Below are positions 12,000-22,448 of a stretch of DNA of 64,000 nucleotides, piece by piece. The stretch is taken from assembly GCA_032433595.1 (NCBI GenBank), contig JASWJB010000004.1, positions 310,001 to 374,000 on the forward strand. The letters are read 5' to 3'. The DNA is from Conoideocrella luteorostrata. Its lineage: Eukaryota; Ascomycota; Sordariomycetes; Hypocreales; Clavicipitaceae. The notes under the pieces are model-generated. The model was not told the DNA's origin and made no database searches. It was given only the letters and a program-made list of their open reading frames with translations. The stretch's first letter is position 1, and the number at the start of each line of letters is the position of its first letter. The position numbers were made by a program, and so were the translations under genes.

Positions 12000-13954
12000 A
12001 TGAATCGGGCGGAGCTCCGGAGACGTGGCGGCGGCGGAATCGCATCTCGTCTATTCACACGTCGAGCATGCCTTGTGCTATTGCTCGCCAAGTTCAGCTC
12101 TATTCTCGCCAGCACTTATACCATTAACTGTCCGCTTCCAGGCAGCCACACAATACCGGAGCCCCCGACTATCAATTGGCAATATGAGAACATTACAGCA
12201 TGCCAAGAAGCGATACGGTTATTCCTGCCTTGGGATTGTCTTCCCGGCAATACCCAAGGTGGGATTGTCACCTCGCGCCAGCTGAACTTTACCTGTCTCT
12301 GCGAATCCAGCGCCTTCATCCAGCGCACCGCCATGGACTGCTACCGGAATGGTGCTGGAGACGGCTGCAAGGATCTCGGGATCCTGGCTGAGTTTTGGGA
12401 GCGGAGGTGCCGGGACTTCCCTACGGCTACATCTGTCGCTCGCAACACGACTGAACTTTTTAGCATCGGGTCGGGGGGCCAGCAGAGAAGTACCTGCGTT
12501 AACCCCCCCAAAGATTGTGCCCATGCGCAAATAACCATCACCACGCCCTTCAATCCGACCCCGACTCCATCTGAGCCTGTTCAAAACGGTACAACGTCCA
12601 AGAAAGATGGCGGAGGAGGAGGCAAGCCCGAAGATTGGCAAATTCGGGTCGGGGTCGGGGTCGGAGTCGGAGTCGGTGTTGGCATCCTCGGCCTCTTGAT
12701 CATAGCCGTTTTACTGAAGCCTAGATGGAGGTCTAAACTTTGCTGTTTTCCCCCTTATATTGATGCCCGCCACTCGATAAAGTCGGACATTACTTTGATG
12801 AGGCATTGGGCTTCTTTGATGAGGCATTGGCCATCTCTGCAGATCCAAGATGCTCCAGCGGATGCAAGGGAGGCTGATAACTGGCTTCGGGACGACGACA
12901 AATTCGGTGCAGTCAGGTCATTGTTTGCTGCGATTAGACCCATGATGGGAGACGAACCGGTCAAGATATGCGTGATAGACAGCGGCGTCGACCTCGGACA
13001 TCCCGCATTCAAACCTTACATCGACCGTGGACAAATATCGGCTGAGTTTTGCCGCGACTTTGTGCAGCCCGACGATACCAACTCCAGTTCGTCGACTATC
13101 CAAGACAGCACTGGCCACGGGACGCAATGTGTCCACCTAGTCTTGCAAATCTGCGAGACTGCCAAAATCTATGTGGCACGAGCATATGAGAGAGACCGAG
13201 ATGACCAACACGCTGCCGAGCGTGTTCTACAAGTACGTATGCGTGCACAAGTTCCCCGCGCAAATAGCAGGTAAAGGTTTCAAACCTCTAACATAAAAAG
13301 GCTATCCGCTGGGCGATACAGACCAGGGTGGACGTCATCGCCATGGCGTTTTCGTTCCCTCAGCGCAACGACGAGATGAGCGACGCCATTCGGGAAGCAA
13401 CCAATCAAAATATCCTGGTGTTTGCCGGCGCCTCAGATAGATATCACGTTGGGAACCCGGTCGGTTACCCGGCGTCGGATCACAATGCTATTGGCGTTTA
13501 TCCTTGCAGAGCCGACGGCGAGCCATCAACTACTGTAGCGCGGGAAGCAGAGCGGAACATCATGACACTTGGTGATGGGGTGGACGCTGCATTTCTCGAG
13601 GGTCAACAAAGACGCTTCAGCGGATCGTCGCCCGCGACAGCAATTCTCGCCGGCGTGGCTGGTCTGTTGATTACCTGCTCTGTAATAGCCCCCAGTCTGT
13701 CCGCCAGCGTCGGACAAGAGTATCAAAGGGAGCAGAGTTTATGGATGCTGCTCCGTACACAAAAGGGAATGGAGGCTATCTTGAAGAACACTATGGCGAC
13801 GCAGTGGGCTTCTCTGGAACGCCCAAAGCATTATTATGTTCGGCCATGGTTCCTTTTTTCAACGCCGAGAGAAGGTCAAGAAACTATTCACCATCTCAGG
13901 ACAATCTCCAGGCGAATCCTGGAGTCACTTGAAGCGGCGGTCGGGACGGGCTGA
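12000..13954 (+). CDS. Receptor-like membrane-anchored subtilase (S8)
   Basis: Two exons (12000-13232, 13301-13954) give 628 aa. Order: signal peptide or signal anchor (about 20-38); ectodomain to about residue 195 with ten cysteines and several N-glycosylation sites; Pro/Thr and Gly linker; one membrane span (about 217-238, a VG repeat then ILGLLIIAVLL); basic stop-transfer KPRWRSK; juxtamembrane duplication; C-terminal subtilisin-like domain. Catalytic residues are D327 (VIDSGVD), H373 (GHGTQ) and S521 (SGSSPATA). The usual oxyanion-hole Asn appears to be D457 (GASDR). The topology puts the ectodomain outside and the protease in the cytosol. The short S8 domain resembles those fused to fungal NLR proteins more than secreted proteinase-K types. 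The gene is convergent with the gasdermin-like gene 223 bp away, which suggests the two work together in regulated cell death. I do not recognise the ectodomain family. Confidence 0.8.
12645..12680 (+). repeat. GGGGTC-type hexanucleotide run in the membrane span
   Basis: About six degenerate copies of a GTCGGG-type unit encode the alternating Val-Gly at the start of the transmembrane helix. Slippage here would change helix length two residues at a time without breaking the frame. Confidence 0.75.
12794..12835 (+). repeat. 21-nt tandem duplication, juxtamembrane
   Basis: Two adjacent copies of a 21-nt unit starting TTTGATGAGGCATTGG encode a repeated LMRHW segment just inside the membrane. The copies differ at only a few bases, so the duplication looks recent. 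Confidence 0.8.
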
Positions 13955-14177
13955 ATGGGCAATTCTACTTACGAAAAAGAATTAAAAAAAAATCACGCAG
14001 AATGTACAATATGTACTGATAATAGTATGTACGTTTTGGTCAATCTTGTTGGCCTTCCGTGCTTGTACGCTCGTCTGTGGCCAAAAAGAGGATCGATCTA
14101 ACTAATTAGCCGCCGGACCGCCTCCAGCTTGTCATGATAGACAGCCTTGTGGCTCACCAAGAACAAACCTCTGTTCA

Positions 14178-14996
14178 CTACTCAACCATGCCGTCTTCGT
14201 CGCTCACAAGCGCCGTGCCCACAACATCGGTCCCAATAATGGGAACATCCTCCATTCTCTCCACTTGACGCTGCCCAGGAGCTGCCCGTCCGCCATCCGC
14301 CGCCTCGGTATCGCCTCCTGTGTAAACAACAGCCGGGCGCACCTTGAACATGTACTTGATCTCATGCAGCCGATACGCGAAAACAAAGTCGTCCATCTCC
14401 GTAATCGTCTCATCACGATTTAGCCTACGACCCCAAGTTGCCTCCAAGCCCATATCAATAGGAACGTTATATCCCGATCCGCTGAGGGACATGTTGGCCC
14501 CGCGCGATGCCTCTTCCCGGGTCTCGACGTGCATCCTGGCCCCGCGTGCGATCTTGACTCCCGTCACCAAGAACACTGACTTCCCCCACCATTTATCTGT
14601 TCCGCCACATTTGGGGCCGCGACGACTTGGCGGACATAATCCAACTGCGGTATGAAACCGTCGCACTCGATCGCCTCGAACGCCCACTCTCTCTTGACCT
14701 CTTGGCTGGACTTGGCCAGCAGATCAACGGACAGTACGGCCGCTTTGGTTTTGGCCCATGAGTCGAAGGAGCTGGCGAGACTTTGCTCTGTATTCAGTGA
14801 GACTCCTTTCTGCACGCCTTGGTCTCGGATATAATCATCGGGGATTTTAACGAAGCTCGATTCTGTTGAGAAGAGCGCGTCTTCTGGCTGATGGGCATTC
14901 TTAAGTACTTGGCCGAGTCGCAGCATTCGGTCAGGTGTCCATATTGGCGATGTGGTCCAGATCCAGGTCTTGGCTCTTGTCAAAGGTGAATGCAGC
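14178..14996 (-). pseudogene. Gasdermin-like (RCD-1/HET-Q1 type) gene with two frame breaks
   Basis: Three minus-strand segments read as one protein family. Segment A (about 14996-14940) includes AFTFDKSQDL. Segment B (about 14940-14600) includes QPEDALFSTESSF. Segment C (about 14600-14178) includes KSVFLVTGVKIARGA and FVFAYRLHEIKYMF. A and C share a frame; B is offset by one base. The breaks lie at 14930-14945 and 14585-14600, and neither has room for an intron. Segment C ends with a tail of about 40 residues of the kind that autoinhibits fungal gasdermins until a neighbouring protease removes it. The family call rests on remembered strand and motif patterns and on the adjacent subtilase. 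The start is unresolved, as an in-frame stop lies just upstream of segment A. It could be a true pseudogene or carry assembly errors. An intact family member would form membrane pores in cell death. Confidence 0.55.
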
Positions 14997-17334
14997 TAAT
15001 CAAGAAACCTGTCATTCGTGCTAACAAGAAGCTGCCGGTACGCCCAACAGTGCATTGGCCTTATGTTGATAGATCTCCATAGTATAAGCTTGAAACATTT
15101 CTCTAGCTTGTCCGAAGTCCTGTTGTCGCCTGAGGGCATGGTAGGACGCGCGACGCCATTGTGGCAGCATCTAATTGGTGTCGAAGTGTTTAGCCACGGC
15201 GTTTATTGGATTCAGGGCCAATGCAGAAAGCAGCCTCATTTGTCTCAAACAGCTGCACCATTTGGATTTGGTCCGGGGCAAGATGCGCGGCTTACAGTCT
15301 ATCCATGCGTGTTTTATGCACCTAGTGTTACACCATCATCTAGTCCAGCCTCGTTCAGACCGGACTCTGTCCGCTGAGGCATTTTTCTGGATACCATACA
15401 TCCCCAAATCAAGCCTACCTCTCCCGTAATTTTTGGGCAATGTTTCCGCAGTTCCTAGCTGTAATCCTTCTGGACTTTACCGCGCGACACATATAATTCA
15501 CGCTGAGCAGACCTAACGGGTTGGGCCCTTGCATCATCTGAGTAGTGTGCCATATTCACCAAGCTGCACTCCGGGCGATGGACAATACGGTCTTGTCCGG
15601 GGGGCAAAATTGACATTTGGTCGCGAGTGAATCCTGCCCAACCAGTCGGCATATGTCGTTCCAATCCTGCATCTTGGGGGCTGTCATACCCCGACGCTGG
15701 AACAACCTCACTCTTAAACGATATGTTCTTTATTTAATATTATGACCCCAATTCATCTGGACCCGTATAGAAAAATTGAGAGTTAGAAGTCCTCACCGTC
15801 TCTCGCACTTCCCTAATCAGTGTTGTAGGTCGCCAAACCTATCTTTGAGAGTTACTAGGATGTGCGCGGATGCTCGCCGGAGGCATTATTGAAGTATCGT
15901 GGTGCGTGGCGTACGACTCTAACCGATACCCTATCTGTGCAGTGCTGTTCCAAGGACCCTCCCCCATCTATCTCTATTTTATTTTATGATGCATTTGGGA
16001 AGATGGCCTGGTTCGCAAAGTACAGGACTTTGTAAGCCTATTGGTAGGGGTTGAATCAACTAGACCTCTACATCAGGTTGATCGGCCCACTGCTTACGGC
16101 GACCGAAGTCTCCATACTGCGAGAGCGAGAGGTGACTTACTGCCTCGGTCAGAGCCAAGCCACTCCATCTTCCAGAATTTGAGAGATTTCTGAACTCTCT
16201 GCCTCATCCATGGGACCCCTTTTCACTTCTTTCCATCTTCTTCACCTTCCTCTTCTCTTCCAATCTGCTGCCAGACAAAACAGCGTTCCCAATTCGTCGG
16301 AAATCATTAAATTCGCCCTCTACTTTTTGCACCAGGCGGTGCTAGCACAGGAAGCTTGCATGGGATAGGAAGTTCTTGCTGCTAGGATACGGGTGGCATG
16401 TTGCTTAATATGTACAATCTAGGCAATTGTAGATGTTCATCACCTCAGTCTCAAAACGGTATAGCCTCTTCAGGCCGCGTTCGTATTAAGTGGACGGTAA
16501 ACAAGCTGCGTGGCAAAGTTTCACGACCAATTGAATCACGGATGCTCAGAATAGACTAACCGCTGACTCGATGAAACGTCACTCACGATGATCTGCCACC
16601 AACCTCGACGGATGTTACCTATTGTGTCGTGTATTCTAGCCCTGAGGGCGGCGATCTATAGTTCATATATATCAATCCCACGTCATCTTGAGGTTGCATC
16701 CATGCAATACTGGACACAAAACTTGATTTATCTACAGCTCTTGAGACAACCAGCATAAAGTTTCCCCAGCCACTCTGGAATTTCTAGCTTTAGGGACTCG
16801 GAAAATGAAAGTAAACAAAGAGTTTTGCTCTAGACAACGTCCAAATGTCAGTGCTTTTATTATGCTGTGAGAGAATGATGACGCGTACGGCGAATTATGT
16901 ACATGCTAGATATCAACTATTGTGCTTTCTTATTGCGACGTCATCAGTTTATTGGCATTTGCAACGAGACGTTTTTCGTCCTCTGCGCAACTTCCGAGGT
17001 TCGGAATGTCGGTAGATCGGCAGATCGGCGCGTTGAAGGATGCGCTAGATTAATACTTCCTAAATTAGCGATCAAAGCGCTACAGTCGCCCAGCTAGCAT
17101 CGGTCATTGGATAATTCGGGCGGGGTGCCTTTGATGGGCTTGAGCGAAACGTATTCGCATGCCCGATGCTCCGCGAAGTGAAGAAAGCTAATGTGGGAAG
17201 GATGAAAGAGTATATATAAGCATCGAATCTCATTCCCAACCACACAAAAACTCCCACAAGAATTTTGTTTATCTATCCACTAAGAAAAAGATTAACTATA
17301 CAGTATAAACACAAGCCCATCCCAAGACAATAAA
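14997..17334. other. Intergenic region
   Basis: No supported gene in 2.3 kb; open frames are short, overlapping and without motifs. A TATATATAAG box (17211-17220) serves the small secreted-protein gene downstream. The first exon of the gasdermin-like gene, if there is one, would lie near 15000-15100. Confidence 0.55.
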
Positions 17335-17774
17335 ATGAAGACCGCCGGCATCCTCACTGTTATCTTCAGCGCCATGGCTGCTGTTTCTAACGCTACCCCA
17401 AGCTCGCTTCCTATGGGTGTTGAGATTACTGAGCAGGACGGTATCACGGTTGTCCGTGAGGTGGTAAGTGAAATCTTCCTTTCTGCCAACATTCCTCCAC
17501 GAGTTGGATGAGAAACTTATAATATTGCTCAGCCGCACGAGCTGCTTAGCCGAGGCCTCCAGCCCCGATGCAGGGAATGTGTTGGTCAAGGCGGCAAATG
17601 CACGGTTGGTGATGGCAGCTGCTACAAGGAGGATCCCCCAAGTAAGTAAACCTGCCTCGCATTTATGAAGTGTTTGCTGACTGAGTATTGCAAGTGTACT
17701 GCACCTACTGCGGCGGTCATTGCGGATCTGTCTGTGTTCGCCAGGGGCAGACCTGCGAGCAAACCTGCACCTAA
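17335..17774 (+). CDS. Small secreted Cys-rich protein (105 aa)
   Basis: Three exons (17335-17463, 17533-17641, 17695-17774) with GTAAGT donors and CAG/AAG acceptors join to 105 aa. Residues 1-20 form a signal peptide (ILTVIFSAMAAVSNA). After a short propeptide-like stretch the mature part has ten cysteines, including two CxxC pairs, and ends in CEQTCT. It is rich in Gly, Thr and Cys, as disulfide-stabilised antimicrobial or effector proteins are. I do not recognise the family. The strong TATA box about 120 bp upstream fits an inducible secreted product. Confidence 0.75.
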
Positions 17775-19403
17775 GCTCTGAGCAGAATCGTGTAAATTTC
17801 ATCGGTAGTTCAGTAGCTATTAGCTATATAGTACCAAGGCAAAGGAATGCATTCCATATCTGTTTCCGAGCTTCTGCAGCTTGATGTGTACATGTAGAGA
17901 TCAGAGGAAGTGCGTAAGCTTGGTTGGTTCCGATATTTGGCCGAAAATGGCCTGTAAATGCAGTGGCATAAGCTTCGATAATTATCATTTATGTATCTTT
18001 GGTGATGCACACTTCCATGAGTCTCCCTTCAACTCTCTGGAAGTTCATGTTGAGCAGCCGTTGCTGTGCTGATAACGGGCCAACCTCAGCCCCGAAACAT
18101 GCCGACTCAATATCGCTGATCAGATTAAGTCAGGCAACAAACACACAAGTGCTACATTTGGTGTGTCTGGCATTAAGGTCGCTCCTGATCTGATGGTGGT
18201 CCGACTCTGGAAACCTTAGCAGTGCAACCAGAATTAGCCTCTCCTTACACATCATAGAACGACTCTCGGTGAAGAGGTTACAACACACATAGTTTTGATA
18301 ACCGAAAGATGTAGTTCAGTCGGTGTGCAAGAACATCATTCCTCTTCTTATCATACTGTTATCTTGACTATCAAATTCTGCCTCTGCCCTATACTCATCA
18401 GTGCGATCTTATTGTTAGCAGAAGAGAGAAGAGACATGGCCATGGCTTGAGTAGATCAGGCCCATTATTGTCGCTCAACAAGGCCAAACACCCATACTCT
18501 CTGGTGCATTTCAGCTGACAGATTAATGTCCGCCACGTGAAGCACTCTGCTACGTCGCAGCATATGTGTAGATGTTACTTCGCCGTGTTGAAACAGGTGG
18601 GATTGGACCAACATTTACCCCAATCTTAGCTGCTACTGGGTTTATTAATGAAGGTAGAGTTGCTGAATTGTATGAAAGCAGAAAAATCGCAAAACAGCTT
18701 TATTAGTAAATGTCAAAGTTGTCGACACGCAACACACTTGAGAGACCGATAATAAGAGATCTTCCCAGACTCAATAGGCAGAATGGTTCGAATACCCGGG
18801 TCATAGTTAGTTACTACATGGTATAAGACGCTATTTGTGCCATAATTAGGCTACCAATATAGGTTCTCATATGCTTTTAAAAATAAATAGTTATAATTCC
18901 AGGGATAGGACTCAAGGGAGGAAATACCGTTTGTCCCCAACTCTACACCGCCTAGCCTCTCACCGCCCGGCGCGGGGTGGCTCCTTCAATCGGCATCCGC
19001 GTCGCTGACACCCCTCCCTGCAGCCACAAACATTAAGCGCGTTCTTTCAGGAACGGACCTGTAACGCTCATATAGATACCTAGGTACGAAGTACTGAGAT
19101 GGCATTTCGATCCTTGCTTTAATTCTCGACACCTCATAAGAAAATAGTTTCGATTCTTTTGCCCGGCTAATATAGTTTATTTATCTGGACTTGTCATCCA
19201 GCCACTCGTCGAGACTTACCAAGTGACCGTGTAAACTTTTGTGTCTGGCCCCACCAGCTTTGCTCGGTGGGGCTGCCGCAAATGTCCTGGAAGCAGCCCC
19301 GCCAAAAAATTTCCCTTCAGTAGTTCACGGTCGACGCGCAGCATCGCCAACTTCCCAATTCCCATTTTAACGCGACCAACAACCCTTTACGAAACTCAAC
19401 AAG
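17775..19403. other. Intergenic region with CTP synthase promoter
   Basis: No supported gene. The last 500 bp become GC- and CT-rich (a CACCGCC-rich patch near 18950-19020), as expected for a TATA-less housekeeping promoter driving CTP synthase. Confidence 0.55.
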
Positions 19404-22216
19404 ATGCGCGTGGTTCTGGTAAGCGGCGGTGTCATCTCCGGCGTCGGAAAAGGTCAGTTCTATCCCGTCGCACCCTAGCATTGCCTCGAACAAGCGATGA
19501 CGACCTTTGCCGCAACCGCCCGACACTACGACATCGACATTGGACAACATTTGCTAACCAGGTCTTCCTGATAGGCATTATTGGTATGATATTGCACTCG
19601 GTCGATTCGCCTTCTACGTCGGGCTAACATATCCTTCAGCCTCCTCCGCTGGCCTTTTGCTAAAGACAACTGGACTTCGAGTAACGGTATGAATGGTTTG
19701 GTTCATTGTCGCAATTAGATTTGACTGACGGCATGGATGTAGGCAATTAAGGTAATTGGCTGTGTTCCTATCACTGCCGCATATGTGCTGATTAATTAGA
19801 TTGATCCGTACCTCAACATCGATGCCGGCAGTAAGCAAGAAATCCGACCTGATCCACGTTGCCACGTGCATAACTGACGAGAATTGCTGCAGCCTTGGGA
19901 CCTCTTGAGTATGCATACTTGATTGACTCCTTGCAGATAAAGGCACATTACTGACCAGTTATAATCAAGACATGGTGAATGCTTTGTTCTAGCCGATGGT
20001 GGAGGTACGTCTCCCAACCAACTCCATGAACACGATACCGAGCCGACCCTCGACAATGTACGACCAACTAACCATGTAAAGAATCCGATCTCGACTTGGG
20101 GAACTATGAGAGGCAAGACAGATCACGGCTATCCTCATTGCATATTCAGGAGCTAACCGATTTTGGGCAGATATCTCGGCATTCAACTTTCCCGCGACAA
20201 CAACATCACTACCGGAAAGATCTACCATGAGGTCATTTCCCGCGAGCGAAAAGGGACATACTTAGGGCGGACTGTGCAAGTTGTTCCCCATATCACGGAC
20301 ATGATCGTGGAATGGATTACTCGAGTTGCCAAGATCCCAGTAGATGACTCTGGCGAGGAACCGGATGTTTGCATCAGTGGGTCTCAAGCCAGCCTATTTC
20401 AAATGTTGTCAGGTACTAACCTTCCTCTCAGTTGAATTGGTACGTCGCAATAATTTGTGATTCGAACTCGGGTTGCTAACGGAGCAATTCGTAGGGCGGA
20501 ACTATTGGGTATGTATACGTTTTTCTTTTTTTTTCTTTTCCAAGGCTTTCGTTGGATTTTTCGTCATTAATCTAGTGCGAAATGACTAACCATTGACTAG
20601 TGACATTGAGTCAGCGCCTTTTGTAGAAGCGTTGGTGCAGCTAAGACACAAGCTTAACAGAGATCCGGGCTCATCCTTTTTTAATATCCAAGTCTCATTT
20701 GTTCCACTGTGAGTAGTTAGTGGCCGTTGATCCGAGACTCTGTTACTGGATTGACAACTCAGCCTCTCTGCATGTCCTGTAGCTAATGCACCAACCTAGG
20801 ATACACGGAGAGGAAAAGACGAAGCCAACTCAACATGCTATCAAGCAGATGCGAAGCGCTGGTTTAATTCCAGATCTGGTAAGCAAGATGCGTCTTTTTG
20901 AGCGCCATTCTTCTCTTAACAGGTTTGCAGATTGCGTGCCGATGTGATACCACCCTTGTAGATGGTACCATCCGGAAAATTGCGTCGAGCTGCCAGGTCG
21001 ACTACGAGCAAGTTATTGGCGTGCACGATATGGAAACTGTCTACCAAGTCCCCCTACTTCTTCATGAACAGGGACTGCTCCAGCGACTTCGAACTGGCCT
21101 GGAATTGGATAAGTTGTCCTTGTCCCCTGCTGTGGCCGCAAATGGGGAGGCTCTCTGGGACCTGTGGAAGAAGACCGTCATTGTTCCGAAGGATACCGCT
21201 CCAGTGCAAATCGCATTGGTCGGAAAGTATACCAGCATGCTTGACTCGTATCTTTCCGTCATAAAAGCGCTAGAACACGCCGCTATGCATTGCCGTCGGA
21301 AGTTGAACTTGGTACCTGTTGACTCGGAGCATCTGGAGGCCATTACCCAGAAACAGGAGCCTGCCAAGTACCATCGAGCCTGGCAGACTGTTTGTGAAGC
21401 CAATGGTGTTATAGTACCAGGTAAGTAACGCCAGGCAACGCCTGATGTGACCTGTTGAGACTAATGAGGCTATACAGGTGGCTTTGGCTCAAGAGGAACC
21501 GAGGGTATGATTGCTTGCGCAAAATGGGCCCGTGAAAATAAGCGCAACTATCTAGGCATCTGTCTTGGCATGCAGGTTGCCACTATTGAGGTTTCTCGAT
21601 CGCTCTGCGATCGCCCCAAAGCTACGTCAGAAGAATGGGAAGATGATCCCAATTCCAAGGACCCGGAGAACTACTCGGTTGTTTTCATGCCCGAGTCATC
21701 TAAGGAGTAAGTTTGTCATTTATCGGTTCAGCGCTTAGTTGATATGCTAAGTCGGAGATTTAGGCAGTTGGGAGGCACAATGAGACTTGGTACACGACCA
21801 AGTTTGTTCCAGCCTGGCAGCGAATGGAGCAAATTGCGAGCTCTCTACGGAGGCGCTTCCGAAATCCACGAACGTCACCGACATCGCTACGAAATTAATC
21901 CTGAACGTGTTGAGGAACTAGAGAAGGCAGGGCTTCACTTCATCGCCAAGGACGAAACAGGCAATCGTATGGAAGCCTTTGAGTTGAAGGATCATCCATT
22001 TTATGTTGGGTAGGTTGCACTCTGCCAAACAAGCTTGGGCCTGCAGTTACTGACAGAACACACAGCTTACAAGCCCACCCTGAATTCCTCAGTAAGGTCA
22101 CAAAGTCTTCGCCGCCTTTCCTTGGCCTGGTAGCGGCTAGTGCAGGAATACTTGACGAGGTCATCGAGGAGGTGAAGAAGCAAGGGGCCATGACGAATGG
22201 GGTTGCAGAATTTTAG
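19404..22216 (+). CDS. URA7: CTP synthase (17 exons)
   Basis: Makes CTP from UTP, ATP and glutamine, the last step of pyrimidine nucleotide synthesis in the cytosol. Exons: 19404-19452, 19575-19583, 19640-19686, 19743-19751, 19800-19830, 19893-19908, 19970-20004, 20082-20112, 20171-20376, 20432-20439, 20495-20508, 20601-20708, 20800-20878, 20931-21420, 21478-21706, 21764-22009, 22066-22216. They join in frame to 585 aa, the normal length. The synthetase domain begins [12 protein letters not shown] and has [19 protein letters not shown] and ELGGTIGDIES. The glutaminase domain has GGFGSRG, the nucleophile C406 (GICLGMQ) and QAHPEF. Three exons are 8-9 nt and two are 14-16 nt. Intron 8 (20113-20170) is GC-AG. 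Symbol by homology to yeast. Confidence 0.93.
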
Positions 22217-22448
22217 ACTAAAGCTCTTGAGTGGGTGAATATTTGGAGTGCTGGCGTATTGTATTTACTTTACTGGAGGAGGATCTAACAATGACAAAGA
22301 AGAGGCGTGACTGAATGACTTTAGGGTATCATAGAAGTGGCGTTTTCATGTGGAGTGGTTTATACGAATTGTCATCCGAATCAAACACTTGACAATCATG
22401 CTCCGTGTCCACCTCGTGAACTCTCCCGGTCTCAGACGAGTAGGATGG

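Noticed and set aside
14585..14600. An intron that would explain the second frame change in the gasdermin-like gene
   Set aside because: The only GT...AG pairs that span it are about 30 nt or break the conserved strands, far below the introns seen elsewhere here.
14984..15090. An upstream exon (ATG near 15085) spliced onto the middle gasdermin segment
   Set aside because: A 47-nt GT-AG intron would keep a frame open, but the product would replace the protein-like segment A with unrelated sequence; left unresolved.
18771..18815. T-arm-like GGTTCGAAT motif suggesting a tRNA
   Set aside because: No matching acceptor, D or anticodon stems around it on either strand.
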